DNA from: Opitutales bacterium | GTDB taxonomy: Bacteria > Verrucomicrobiota > Verrucomicrobiia > Opitutales > UBA953 | Reading direction: 5' to 3' | Length of the DNA stretch: 64,000 nt | Assembly (NCBI GenBank): GCA_017531845.1 | Contig: JAFXKI010000003.1 | Span: forward strand, 200,354-264,353 | Translations under genes and position numbers: made by a program | The notes under the pieces: generated by a model | Databases searched by the model: none | Seen by the model: the letters and a program-made list of their open reading frames with translations, nothing else | Told to the model about the DNA's origin: nothing | Shown here: piece by piece, positions 20,313-30,328 of the stretch | Layout of the letters: every line of letters starts with the position of its first letter | Position numbering within the stretch: the stretch's first letter is position 1

Positions 20313-20375
20313 GAATAAAAAAAATTTTGTGAAAGTTTACGCGGGAACGCAAAAAAAGGGAATAACAAAGAGTAG

Positions 20376-20912
20376 TTAGCGTCCTAGAATCGGGAACGAT
20401 GTTCCTTCGTTCGGGTATTTTTCGCAAAGCCGTCTGAAAACACAGGCGGGAACGTAATCGGACAGGCGAGAGGAATCCAGCTTTACGATTTGCTTCACAA
20501 AAGAGGAATTGAAACAGATGTATTCCTTCTCCGGCATCATGTAAAGCGTTTCGACACCGGGCTCAAGGCGACGGTTATGCATGTCCAAAAGCAACTCCGA
20601 CTCGAAGTCAGAAACCAGGCGCAAACCGCGAATAATCACGCCCGCCCCCAAGCGTTTGGCGTTGTCAACGGTCAGCCCGCCGAACGTGATGACCTCAACG
20701 TTCCCGGCATCCGCCAGTGCCTCACGGAGCAACTCCACACGCTCCGGAATTTCAAAAAGCGGCTGTTTGTCCGGATTGGCGGCAACAGCGACGATGACGC
20801 GATCAAAAAGTTTCGCTGCGCGACGAATGATGTGAACGTGCCCGTTGTGGACGGGATCAAAGCTTCCCGGATAGAGAGCCACGCGCGAGGAGAGATTTGT
20901 TTTTGCGGTCAT
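20376..20912 (-). CDS. coaD: Phosphopantetheine adenylyltransferase
   Basis: Fourth step of coenzyme A synthesis. The 178-residue hexameric enzyme has ALYPGSFDPVHNGHVHIIRRA with the nucleotidyltransferase HxGH motif, VIIRGLRLVSDFESELLLDMHNRRL and FNSSFVKQIVKLD. The start MTAKTN is preferred over an open extension of 54 codons. The upstream A-rich gap is shared with divergent pgsA. Confidence 0.95.
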   Translation of the reverse strand: MTAKTNLSSRVALYPGSFDPVHNGHVHIIRRAAKLFDRVIVAVAANPDKQPLFEIPERVELLREALADAGNVEVITFGGLTVDNAKRLGAGVIIRGLRLVSDFESELLLDMHNRRLEPGVETLYMMPEKEYICFNSSFVKQIVKLDSSRLSDYVPACVFRRLCEKYPNEGTSFPILGR

Positions 20913-21000
20913 TTTTTTAATTTTTTTTTTGTATAAAAACGTGTTTACAGTCTCGACTTGTCCGCAATCTGTGGCAAGATTTTTAGGAAATTTTTTCGCG

Positions 21001-21603
21001 ATGAAACATCTTCCGAATATCCTCACTCTATCGCGCATTCCGCTTCTTTTCATCATTGTCGGATTGCTCTGCATCGATGGCTTTAGGTCCGATCTTGCCG
21101 CATTTTTGCTCTTTTTGTTTGCGGCGGCTTCCGATTGGTTCGACGGCTACATCGCCCGAAAAGTCGGTGCCGTTTCTAATTTCGGGAAACTGATGGACGC
21201 GCTGACGGACAAAATTATCATGGTCGGTTTATTCGTCGCCATGCTCGGGCTCAAGTGCAACGCGCCCGCGGGAACGCCGGAAACGATTTTGCCGCAGTTC
21301 TGCGTTTTCCTTGTCATCATTATCATTTGTCGTGAATTTTTAATTACAGGGCTTCGTCTCGTGGCTGCAAGCAACGGGCTCGTGCTTGCGGCGGAGCGCG
21401 CCGGAAAGCTGAAAACCGCTCTGCAAATGGTTTCGGTTTCGCTCTTGCTTTTTGCGCATGTCCTACAGGATTCCTCCGCTCCCGCCGCCCTCGCTTCCTG
21501 GGTACGCGAATGCGGGCTTTGGGCGTTCTACGGAGCCGTTTTACTGACGATTTATTCGGGAACGGGCTACATTATTCGCAATCGAAAGATTTTGATGCAA
21601 TGA
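21001..21603 (+). CDS. pgsA: CDP-diacylglycerol-glycerol-3-phosphate 3-phosphatidyltransferase
   Basis: Makes phosphatidylglycerol phosphate in the inner membrane. The 200-residue product has four or five membrane helices and the CDP-alcohol phosphotransferase signature DWFDGYIARKVGAVSNFGKL followed by MDALTDK, matching the pattern DGxxAR(x8)GxxxDxxxD. The stop codon overlaps the next start (ATGA), so translation with pgpA is probably coupled. Confidence 0.94.
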   Translation: MKHLPNILTLSRIPLLFIIVGLLCIDGFRSDLAAFLLFLFAAASDWFDGYIARKVGAVSNFGKLMDALTDKIIMVGLFVAMLGLKCNAPAGTPETILPQFCVFLVIIIICREFLITGLRLVAASNGLVLAAERAGKLKTALQMVSVSLLLFAHVLQDSSAPAALASWVRECGLWAFYGAVLLTIYSGTGYIIRNRKILMQ

Positions 21604-22121
21604 GCGAAAAAACAGATTTTAAGACCAAGGCACTCGGCTCCATTTCAACGCTCGGACCGATCGGTCGGCGACTTCCCGCGCCGGGAACGTGGGGCTCCGT
21701 CGCCGGAGTTGTTTTCTACTGGTTTGCCTTCCAGGGAATCAACACTCCGGAAACGTGGTTGCAATTCGCAATTTGGGCGGCATTGCTCGCCGCCGTTGCC
21801 GTTCCCGTTTGTGAAGCCGGAGAAAAATTTTTGGGAAAAACGGATCCTGGCGAAGTTAATTTTGACGAATTTGCCGTGATGCCGATTTGCTACGCCGGGC
21901 TCGGCGAAATCATGGCACAAAGCGCGAACACGCTCTACTGGCTCACGGCAGGATTTGCCCTATTCCGCCTCTTCGACATTTTTAAACCTTTCGGAATAAA
22001 AAAACTCCAAAATCTCAAAGGCGGCTGGGGCGTAGTTGCGGACGATTTTGCGGCGGCGGTTCTCACTTGCATCTGCCTCTGGATCGGACACTTAATCATC
22101 GCTGCAAGCGCTACTGCATAA
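21600..22121 (+). CDS. pgpA: Phosphatidylglycerophosphatase A
   Basis: Dephosphorylates phosphatidylglycerol phosphate, the step directly after PgsA. The 173-residue membrane protein has GRRLPAPGTWGSVAG near the N-terminus, DPGEVNFDEFAVMPI in the active-site region, LFRLFDIFKPFGIKKLQ and GGWGVVADDFAAAV. The 4-base overlap with pgsA joins two consecutive enzymes of one pathway in a single coupled unit. Confidence 0.94.
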   Translation: MSEKTDFKTKALGSISTLGPIGRRLPAPGTWGSVAGVVFYWFAFQGINTPETWLQFAIWAALLAAVAVPVCEAGEKFLGKTDPGEVNFDEFAVMPICYAGLGEIMAQSANTLYWLTAGFALFRLFDIFKPFGIKKLQNLKGGWGVVADDFAAAVLTCICLWIGHLIIAASATA

Positions 22122-22137
22122 ATTTCTTACGCATCAA

Positions 22138-22178
22138 AAAAAATCCCGCGAAGCGAACTCGCGGGATTTTTTGTTTTT
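22138..22178. terminator. Bidirectional terminator between pgpA and the sulfatase gene
   Basis: AAAATCCCGCGA pairs with TCGCGGGATTTT, with T-rich tracts on both sides, between two convergent genes. Confidence 0.88.
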
Positions 22179-22186
22179 TTTGACGT

Positions 22187-23938
22187 TTATTTCGAGGCTT
22201 CAGGCTGTTTTAGCGGCGGCTGAAGTTGCACCTTGTCGTCGTTGCGACGCGGCGTTCCCGGTTTCATATATTCTTCGGGAACGTTGTATTTCTTTTGCAA
22301 TTCTTTGAGTTTTTTCTTCAGCATTGCCGTAATTTCTTCCGTTCCCGGCTGTCCGTAAATATTGTTCATTTCGCTCGGATCGGCGTTCAGGTTAAACAGT
22401 TCCCATTTGTCTTCCTTATAGAAGTGAATAAGCTTCCAATCCTGCGAACCGTCCGGCGAACGGTAGCTGACACCGCAATGACGGCGCACGCTGTGCTCTG
22501 CCGGATATTCGTAGTAGCAGTAATAGAGCGAATCACGCCATTCTTTGACCGGTTTGTCGGACGCGAGCAGTTCTTTGAAGGATTCGCCCTGCATTTCTTC
22601 GGGAACCTTGATTCCGCACATATCGAGAAAAGTCGGCGCAAAGTCGATATTTTGCGTGAGCTGATTGATTTTGTTGCCCTTCAAGATTCCCGGACCGCTC
22701 ATCATCATCGGCATACGGAAAGATTCTTCATACATGAAACGTTTGTCGAACCATCCGTGCTCACCGAGATAAAATCCTTGGTCCGAGGTGTAACACACGA
22801 TGGTGTTTTCATCGAGCCCGCTTTTTTTCAGGTAATCCAAAAGTTCTCCTACGCCGTCGTCCACGCCGCGAATTGTCGCAAGGTAATCCTGCATATAGCG
22901 TTGATACGCCCAGCTCTGGAATTTTTGAAGTTTATCTTTATTTGCGGCAAGCCAAGCTTCGTCGTGGCGATGCTTTCGCCATTCGTTCCATTCGGCTTCC
23001 GAGCAGATTTTTGCATCGAAAAATGCATCGTTTTTCGCCGTGTAGGCTTTGATGTAAGCCTGATATTGTTTGTCCGACATGCGCGGCGGGAGCATCCAGC
23101 GCGGAAGAGAGCGCTGATCCTTTGAGGGGAAAAGCTTTAGGTCCGCCGCCCAGCGCATTGTCCACAGCAACGACATATCCTGCTCTTTTGCGGCGAAACG
23201 TCCTTCGTAATTATCGAAGAAATTTTCCGGTTCCGGGAACGTAACGTTATCGTAAAGATTGTAATATTTTTCTTTCGGAATCCAATTACGGTGCGGAGCT
23301 TTATAATGCACCATGAAGAAGAACGGCTTGGATTTGTCCCGCGTGTTTTCAAGCCAGTTGATGGCACCGTGGGTAACGATATCGGTGGAATAACCTTTGG
23401 CGATGATATGCCCTTTCGGTCCTTTGAAGCGCCCGTTAATGTCGCCGCAAAGCAAATCCGGATTAATGTAGTGCCCCTGTCCGATGAAAACCTGCCACCA
23501 GTCAAAGCCGGTCGGATCGCTGGGCAAATGAATTTTCCCTATAATCCCCGTCTGATATCCGTTGGCGTGAAAAACTTTGGCGACGTTGTTTTGACGATTG
23601 TCAAAAGTGCCCCATTCGTTGCTCATGTAGCCGTTCGCGTGAGAATGTTTCCCGGTGAGAACGCAGGCACGGGAAGGACCGGAAATGGAATTTGCACAAT
23701 AATTGCGCATGAGTAGCGCCCCGTTATTCGCAATGCGGTCGATATTTGGCGTCGGTGCCAATTTTCCGATGGGATGCCCGTAAGCGGAAATCGCCTGAAC
23801 CGCATGGTCATCGCTCATGATATAAATCACGTTAAGCGGTTTTTTAGTTTTCTGCGGTTCAGCCTGTGCAACGGCAACGACGCCGAAAGAAGCCACGGCA
23901 AGCGCGGCGCAGTAAGAGAAACTGGAGCTTTTTTTCAT
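22187..23938 (-). CDS. Secreted sulfatase, Ser-type (GlcNAc-6-sulfatase-like)
   Basis: Hydrolyses sulfate esters, probably on glycans such as mucin or glycosaminoglycans, outside the cytoplasm. The signal peptide (AALAVASFGVVAVAQA) is followed by the metal site NVIYIMSDDHAVQAISAYG and the formylglycine motif S86-G-P-S-R (SISGPSRACVLTGKHS). Serine at this position means maturation by the radical-SAM activator (anSME) rather than the oxygen-dependent FGE. GHPIGK, GKIHLPSD and GEHGWFDKRFMYEESFRMP fit the S1 family near GlcNAc-6-sulfatases. It is 583 residues long. Together with the GH20 enzyme at 59 kb it suggests use of sulfated amino-sugar glycans. Confidence 0.92.
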   Translation of the reverse strand: MKKSSSFSYCAALAVASFGVVAVAQAEPQKTKKPLNVIYIMSDDHAVQAISAYGHPIGKLAPTPNIDRIANNGALLMRNYCANSISGPSRACVLTGKHSHANGYMSNEWGTFDNRQNNVAKVFHANGYQTGIIGKIHLPSDPTGFDWWQVFIGQGHYINPDLLCGDINGRFKGPKGHIIAKGYSTDIVTHGAINWLENTRDKSKPFFFMVHYKAPHRNWIPKEKYYNLYDNVTFPEPENFFDNYEGRFAAKEQDMSLLWTMRWAADLKLFPSKDQRSLPRWMLPPRMSDKQYQAYIKAYTAKNDAFFDAKICSEAEWNEWRKHRHDEAWLAANKDKLQKFQSWAYQRYMQDYLATIRGVDDGVGELLDYLKKSGLDENTIVCYTSDQGFYLGEHGWFDKRFMYEESFRMPMMMSGPGILKGNKINQLTQNIDFAPTFLDMCGIKVPEEMQGESFKELLASDKPVKEWRDSLYYCYYEYPAEHSVRRHCGVSYRSPDGSQDWKLIHFYKEDKWELFNLNADPSEMNNIYGQPGTEEITAMLKKKLKELQKKYNVPEEYMKPGTPRRNDDKVQLQPPLKQPEASK

Positions 23939-23997
23939 ACGCTTCCGATTATGAAAAAGCTTTTTTTTTCTGTCAACGTTCCCTTAACAAATAAAAA

Positions 23998-24066
23998 GCC
24001 CCGGCGAGAAGAAAGGAGGAAACTCGCCGGGGCAACCCGTAAGGGAAAGGAGGAGAACCTTACGGG
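23998..24066 (-). terminator. Twin hairpins after tRNA-Cys with anti-Shine-Dalgarno-like loops
   Basis: Two perfect hairpins stand side by side: an 11-bp stem (GCCCCGGCGAG/CTCGCCGGGGC) and a 9-bp stem (CCCGTAAGG/CCTTACGGG). On the minus strand the 11-bp hairpin is followed by TTTTT and would end the tRNA-Cys transcript. Both loops on that strand contain CCTCCTTTC, the sequence normally found at the 3' end of 16S rRNA; on the plus strand both show GAAAGGAGG. Confidence 0.7.
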
Positions 24067-24088
24067 CATTATTGGATTGGGAAGAAAT

Positions 24089-24163
24089 TGGAGGCGTGGG
24101 TCGGAATCGAACCGACTCATAGAGATTTTGCAGACCTCGGCCTTCCCATTTGGCTACCACGCC
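24089..24163 (-). tRNA. tRNA-Cys (GCA anticodon)
   Basis: The cloverleaf folds with acceptor GGCGTGG/CCACGCC, a D arm closed by GCC/GGC, an anticodon stem GAGGT/ATCTC around CTGCAAA (anticodon GCA), variable TATGA, and T arm GTCGG/CCGAC. The discriminator is U and CCA is encoded, as expected for bacterial tRNA-Cys. It is the only tRNA seen in the window and stands alone. Confidence 0.95.
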
Positions 24164-24306
24164 TAAAAAAGAACAATGTGAGGAGTAACGATACCTTTTT
24201 CTCGCCCGTTGGCAAGCCCGTTTTTGACAAAAAGTTATTCCCAATTATCTTTGAGGCTTGCAGAAAGCGCGTGAAAATAAGAATCTTGCGCCAATCGTAT
24301 TTTTTA

Positions 24307-25020
24307 ATGAGCGAATCGGAAAACCATCAGGAATCGGGCAACGGCGAATCCGGAAACGGACGTCGCCAGGTTTTGCGTACCGAACAGGAATGGCGTAGCC
24401 TACTCATCCGTGCAGAAAGCGAAACTGCCAGATTTTTGAAATTTTACGAAGAAACCTTCCGCGTTCTCGAAGAAGACTCCGATGCCGAAGGTGACCGGCT
24501 CGACCGCTGTGCGCTTGCCATGGGTTGGCACCTCAGCACGGAAATTGAAGACGGCGACGTTCCTGCTATTCCCGAAAAAAACGATACCGATGAAAGCGTT
24601 CCCGCGTTCCCGGCAGTTTATTCTCTGCATAACCTTCCGGAAAGTATCGCCGTTTCCGCAATTTATAATTTTGCCCGAAAACGCTGGCAATCTATCTGGA
24701 AAACGCCTTACGCCGGGAAGCTTTCCCCTCGCTCGGCATCCGACCTCGCCGACTCTCTCTCCGCTGCTCATCGCGATATGTTGCTCGCTATCGACGCCGA
24801 AGACGCGATGGAATTCGGTCTCGCCGTTTGTCTGATGAAAAACGTGCACGCGACTCTCAATCGCCATTTTGCGGAAATGGAATGCCTGCCGACCGCCGTC
24901 AACGATGACTCCTACTCAGCTACGGTAAACGAATTGCGCACGGCTCTCATGGACTTGCGAGACATTTGCCTGCGGATTCTTCGCGACGCGCGCCAAGAAC
25001 TCGCTAAAGCGTCAAAATAA
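24307..25020 (+). CDS. Helical protein of unknown function
   Basis: Not recognised. The start MSESENHQESG follows the tRNA on the opposite strand by about 140 bases; a longer open frame would run antisense through the tRNA and is rejected. The 237 residues have a polar Ser/Glu/Gly-rich N-terminus and then predominantly amphipathic helices (EWRSLLIRAESETARFLKFYEE, ALMDLRDICLRILRDARQELA). No signal peptide, membrane helix or catalytic motif is seen. A CGTTCCCG octamer pair falls in frame in the middle (ESVPAFPAV). Confidence 0.65.
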   Translation: MSESENHQESGNGESGNGRRQVLRTEQEWRSLLIRAESETARFLKFYEETFRVLEEDSDAEGDRLDRCALAMGWHLSTEIEDGDVPAIPEKNDTDESVPAFPAVYSLHNLPESIAVSAIYNFARKRWQSIWKTPYAGKLSPRSASDLADSLSAAHRDMLLAIDAEDAMEFGLAVCLMKNVHATLNRHFAEMECLPTAVNDDSYSATVNELRTALMDLRDICLRILRDARQELAKASK

Positions 25021-25120
25021 ACAAATAAAAAGGAGAAAAAACTCCCGTATTTTAGCGTTCCCGCGCGAATGCATTAAATTTCTATTTGTCGCAATCGCCT
25101 TCGGTAGTAAACTGCGGCAA

Positions 25121-26056
25121 ATGAAAATTCAAATCAATCCCGGCTCTCGGCGCATGCTCTGCCTCGTCACGGCAATGATACTCGGAGGAAGCGTTCCCGT
25201 GCTTTGGCAGGTATCCGGCGTTTTTTTTGACAACTATGCCGGCAACTTCGTTCCGGGGCTCATCATGACAATGCTCCTGTTCTCTTTCATCGACGTCAAA
25301 TTCGACAAAAGCAGCACGGGCTGGAGCCACATTCGCATCCCCGTATTTATGGTAGCGTTGGCAGTCGCCGCATATTTCTTCGTAAAAAAAATTACGGGAG
25401 ACGAAAATTTTGCTGCGATGGCTTTTCTTATCGCCATGTCGCCGACGGCAAACGCGGCACCGGTCATTACCGGTCTTCTCGGGCGCCGGGAAGACTACGT
25501 TACCGTGAGCGTCGTCTCGACAAATCTTTTCACCGCATTTGCGCTTGCACCGCTGGTAGCGCTTGTCATTGGAAACGCGATACAAATCGACACTTTTTCC
25601 CTGGCATGGAAAACACTTCTCATTATCGGTTCGCCGTTTTGTGCCGCGATGTTTTTTAGGAAATACGTTCCCGCCGCCGCAAATTTTATCCGACGCTGGA
25701 AATTTCTCTCTTTTTACCTATGGATGGTAATGCTTTTTACGGTGTGCGCTCAAAGCTCGGCGTATATCAGCCGACAGGAAAATCTTTCACTCGTAATTTT
25801 GGCGGAAATTTTCTCGCTCGCAGCCTGCCTGTGTGCCGTAAACTTCGGCGCGGGCTATTTTCTCGGCGAAACACATTTCAGGCGGGAATGCTCCCAGTCC
25901 GTCGGGCAAAAAAACACGATGCTCATGCTTTGGGTCGGGCTGGCGTTTTTTAACCCGATTGTCGCCTTGGGACCGACCTTCTACGTCGTTTGCCACAACT
26001 TGTGGAATTCCTGGCAACTGCGAAAGGCAGACAAGCGGGCGACCACCATTCGCTGA
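25121..26056 (+). CDS. BASS-type (bile acid:sodium symporter-like) membrane transporter
   Basis: Inner-membrane secondary transporter of the BASS/SBF fold; substrate unknown. The 311-residue protein has about nine or ten helices. The two crossover-helix regions are recognisable as AMSPTANAAPVITGLLGRRE and GQKNTMLMLWVGLAFFNP, and GPTFYVVCHNLWNSWQL resembles the end of ArsB/ACR3 and BASS proteins. A small stem (GGAG/CTCC) and an octamer occupy the 100-base upstream gap. Confidence 0.78.
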   Translation: MKIQINPGSRRMLCLVTAMILGGSVPVLWQVSGVFFDNYAGNFVPGLIMTMLLFSFIDVKFDKSSTGWSHIRIPVFMVALAVAAYFFVKKITGDENFAAMAFLIAMSPTANAAPVITGLLGRREDYVTVSVVSTNLFTAFALAPLVALVIGNAIQIDTFSLAWKTLLIIGSPFCAAMFFRKYVPAAANFIRRWKFLSFYLWMVMLFTVCAQSSAYISRQENLSLVILAEIFSLAACLCAVNFGAGYFLGETHFRRECSQSVGQKNTMLMLWVGLAFFNPIVALGPTFYVVCHNLWNSWQLRKADKRATTIR

Positions 26057-26132
26057 CATTGCGCGAACACGGATTTGAATTTCTATTTTCTTGCGGTTTC
26101 AAGCCGGAAGGTACATCTTGAGGAATTTTACT

Positions 26133-26840
26133 ATGAGCGAGATTGACCCCCAAAACGATCCGTCCTTCCGCGGGGCTTATGACGAAGCCTACCAACGCCG
26201 CGTGCGCGAAATTCCTTTCTGGAAATCTCTGATTCTGCTTCCGCTGGCGATATTCCTGCGCCTTTGGCTGATGACGCTTCGGATTCACGTGTCGTCGGAA
26301 GGCGTGCAACGCCTTTTCAGAGACAAGAATCCGCTCATCATTATTTTTTGGCATAACCGGCTTCTGATCTCATCCGAGCTCCACCGTCGTTTCCGCCGCT
26401 GGAGCAAAGTCAACGGGCTCGTCTCTCCGTCGAGCGACGGAGCATGGCTGGCGGCATTTTTCCGCATGCTCGGAATCGGTGCCGTTCGCGGAAGTTCCGG
26501 ACGGCGCGGCGGGCAGGCAATGATTGAGATACACAAAAAACTTTCCGCAGGAGAAGACATCGCGATCACGCCCGACGGTCCGCGCGGTCCCGCTTATCGC
26601 TTCAGCCCCGGAGCCGCTCTTCTCGCACAAAAGACGCATTGCACGCTCGTGATGATTCCGTCCAAATTTCATTGCGCTATCCGATTAAAAAGCTGGGACG
26701 GTTTTTACATTCCGCTTCCGTTCTCGCGCATTGACATCGACCCGAAGTTTATTACTTACGACAAAATGTGGGAGCACATTCCCGCAAAATCCCTCGCGGA
26801 AGAATTTCGCCAAACGTTGCTCGCACTCACGGAAGACTGA
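26133..26840 (+). CDS. DUF374 lysophospholipid/lipid A-type acyltransferase
   Basis: Member of the DUF374 branch of the LPLAT superfamily, which acts on lipid A or lysophospholipid at the inner membrane. The 235-residue protein has a membrane-proximal helix (SLILLPLAIFLRLWLMTL), block I IIFWHNRLLISSE, SPSSDGAWLAAFFRMLGIGAVRGSS, and block III ITPDGPRGPAYRFSPGA, the usual DUF374 signature. The start is the ATG with GAGG about 9 bases before it. It is followed by the HAD-DUF721 gene after 40 bases. Confidence 0.88.
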   Translation: MSEIDPQNDPSFRGAYDEAYQRRVREIPFWKSLILLPLAIFLRLWLMTLRIHVSSEGVQRLFRDKNPLIIIFWHNRLLISSELHRRFRRWSKVNGLVSPSSDGAWLAAFFRMLGIGAVRGSSGRRGGQAMIEIHKKLSAGEDIAITPDGPRGPAYRFSPGAALLAQKTHCTLVMIPSKFHCAIRLKSWDGFYIPLPFSRIDIDPKFITYDKMWEHIPAKSLAEEFRQTLLALTED

Positions 26841-26880
26841 GGAATTTTCCTCGCGCGTTCCCGCCTGACTTGCCAACACC

Positions 26881-28068
26881 ATGTCGCAGCTGAAAGTCGT
26901 TTCGTTCGATCTCACGGGAACGCTCCTTGCTCTTTCTCCGTCGCTCGGGGAAATATGCGCCAATACGATGCTGGAACTTGGATTAAAAAACGTTCCCGCC
27001 GCTAAAATTTTTGACGCAAGAAAAAAACACGCCCAGCGCGTAGTGCGCGCACACGGGCTTGCGCCTACCTCCGAAGCGCGTTCACGGGAATATTGGCGAG
27101 CCATGCTTTGGGAGATTTTTGAAGGAGCGGTTCCTTCGGCTCTTTTTCCCAAAGCAAAAGACCTCGTCTACGAACGCATTTCCGATGCCGCTTCATGGCG
27201 CGCCGCTCCCGCCGCACGCCGCGTGCTTGAGACCGTCCGCTTTCTCGGCTTGCGCTGCGTTGTCATTTCCAACGGCGACTCCCGTTGGCGCAATGCGCTC
27301 GATAAACTCGGGCTTACGCCGCTTTTCGACAAAATTTTTCTTTCGTCGGAAACCGGCTTCGCCAAGCCTGACACTCGCGCATTTGACAATGTTTGCCTTT
27401 CCATGAAAATCCGCCGTGACGAACTTCTCCACGTCGGAGACTCGCTCTCGCACGATATTTCCCCGGCTCACGCCATCGGCGCGGAAGCCGTTTGGCTTAC
27501 ACACACGCCGGACGGCGCGCCGCCGGAACAACGAGTCGCCATTATCGAATCGCTTAACGAATTGCCGCCGCTACTTCAGGCAAAACTGTGCACCCAATCC
27601 GCAAGAAAACACTTCCCGAGAAGCACGCGCAATTTACTCGCACTCTTACGCGGACTTCCCGAAGAACAACAACCGGATTTTCACACTATCGTTGTCAAAA
27701 AAAACTCCAGCGAAACCGGTGCCCGCAAATGGCTTCGCACTGAAAACGCGCCCTACACGACGGACAGGGAATTTATCGTTCCCGCCGATACGCTCGATGA
27801 CATTTTAAAAAATCACGGAATTTTTGCAGGAAGCATTCAATCTTCGATTCGCGAAAACTGGGAAAATATCGTTCCCGCCGCCCTCGCCTCCCGCTGCGTT
27901 CCGACAGAGCTTCGCGACGGCTTTTCATCCCTTGTCGTCTCATGCGAAAATGCCGTTATCCGCCAACAGATAGAATTTCGTAAACGCGCGATTCTAAAAA
28001 AAATCCGGGAAATTTCCGGTTGCGAAAAAATCAAAAAAATCATCTTCTCCAATGATTTCTCCGGCTGA
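26881..28068 (+). CDS. HAD hydrolase fused to a DUF721/DciA-like domain
   Basis: Two modules in one 395-residue protein. Residues 1-225 form a HAD phosphatase-like domain: nucleophile D10 in SFDLTGTL, ISNGD, FAKPDTRAF and VGDSLSHDI. Position 12 is Thr where many HAD phosphatases have the acid/base Asp. Residues 305-390 match DUF721: NWENIVPAALASRCVPTELR, then SSLVVSCENAVIRQQIEFRKRAILKKI. DUF721 includes DciA, the loader of the replicative helicase in bacteria lacking DnaC. The fusion is unusual to my knowledge. The stop lies 17 bases inside pncC, so the two are translated from one message. Confidence 0.78.
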   Translation: MSQLKVVSFDLTGTLLALSPSLGEICANTMLELGLKNVPAAKIFDARKKHAQRVVRAHGLAPTSEARSREYWRAMLWEIFEGAVPSALFPKAKDLVYERISDAASWRAAPAARRVLETVRFLGLRCVVISNGDSRWRNALDKLGLTPLFDKIFLSSETGFAKPDTRAFDNVCLSMKIRRDELLHVGDSLSHDISPAHAIGAEAVWLTHTPDGAPPEQRVAIIESLNELPPLLQAKLCTQSARKHFPRSTRNLLALLRGLPEEQQPDFHTIVVKKNSSETGARKWLRTENAPYTTDREFIVPADTLDDILKNHGIFAGSIQSSIRENWENIVPAALASRCVPTELRDGFSSLVVSCENAVIRQQIEFRKRAILKKIREISGCEKIKKIIFSNDFSG

Positions 28069-28525
28069 AAAAGCGGCAAAAATGCTTCTTGAACGCAACG
28101 CGACAATCGCCGTTGCAGAATCCTGCACGGGCGGACTGCTTGCCGCCGCGTTCACGGACGTTCCCGGCGCAAGCTCATTTTTTAAAGGCGGAATTGTTAC
28201 CTACGCCACGGAAACCAAAATCGAACTTCTCGGCGTTCCCGCAGAACTCATACGCCGCTTCGGCGTCGTCAGTGCCGAATGCGCCGAGGCAATGGCGCGT
28301 AGCGTTGCCGAAAAATTCCGGACGGATTTTGCGCTGAGCACCACGGGGCTCGCCGGCCCCGGCGGCGGGACGCCGGAAATTCCGGTCGGCACCGTTTTTA
28401 TCGGAATCTTTACGCCGGCGGAAACGTTTTCACTGCATCTGAAATCAACGGGAACGTCGCGCGATGACGTGCGCCGCGAAGCCGTTTCCACCGCGCTCAA
28501 CGCTTTTTTAATTTCTCCCCGTTAA
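28052..28525 (+). CDS. pncC: Nicotinamide-nucleotide amidase (CinA C-terminal domain protein)
   Basis: Deamidates nicotinamide mononucleotide in NAD recycling. The 157 residues are the stand-alone CinA-C domain: VAESCTGGLLAAAFTDVPGASSFFKGGIVTYA, split by the substrate loop, then VSAECAEAMA and TGLAGPGGGTPEIPVGTVFIG. The competence-related N-terminal CinA domain is absent. It overlaps the preceding gene by 17 bases. Confidence 0.92.
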   Translation: MISPAEKAAKMLLERNATIAVAESCTGGLLAAAFTDVPGASSFFKGGIVTYATETKIELLGVPAELIRRFGVVSAECAEAMARSVAEKFRTDFALSTTGLAGPGGGTPEIPVGTVFIGIFTPAETFSLHLKSTGTSRDDVRREAVSTALNAFLISPR

Positions 28526-28533
28526 TTTTTCTC

Positions 28534-28569
28534 AGGCTTTCTCAAAAAATGAAATTTTAGAGAAAGCCT
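28534..28569 (+). terminator. Hairpin after pncC
   Basis: AGGCTTTCTC pairs perfectly with GAGAAAGCCT around a 16-base A/T loop, ten bases past the pncC stop. The U-run is weak (TTAAAT). Confidence 0.5.
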
Positions 28570-28632
28570 TAAATCATCCCGACTTGTTCACATCTGAAAA
28601 ATTTTGTTCCCAAGAAAGAAAAAATTTCTTAG

Positions 28633-30243
<1,611 letters not shown>

Positions 30244-30254
30244 GAACGAAAATC

Positions 30255-30296
30255 GAAATTAGGAATTGGCGGTTTTTTTACCCAATTCCTAATTTC
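30255..30296. repeat. Perfect 15-bp inverted repeat after pyrG (heptad AATTAGG family)
   Basis: GAAATTAGGAATTGG and CCAATTCCTAATTTC are exact complements around a 12-base loop with seven Ts. The arm uses the same word as repeats near 36.05 and 37.77 kb. It may double as the pyrG terminator. Confidence 0.8.
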
Positions 30297-30328
30297 CCGT
30301 TTCCGGCTCTCCATTCTTCAGACTACGC

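Noticed and set aside
24088-24306. N-terminal extension of the unknown gene at 24307 reading through the tRNA region
   Set aside because: It would translate the antisense of tRNA-Cys. The ATG at 24307 gives a sensible protein.
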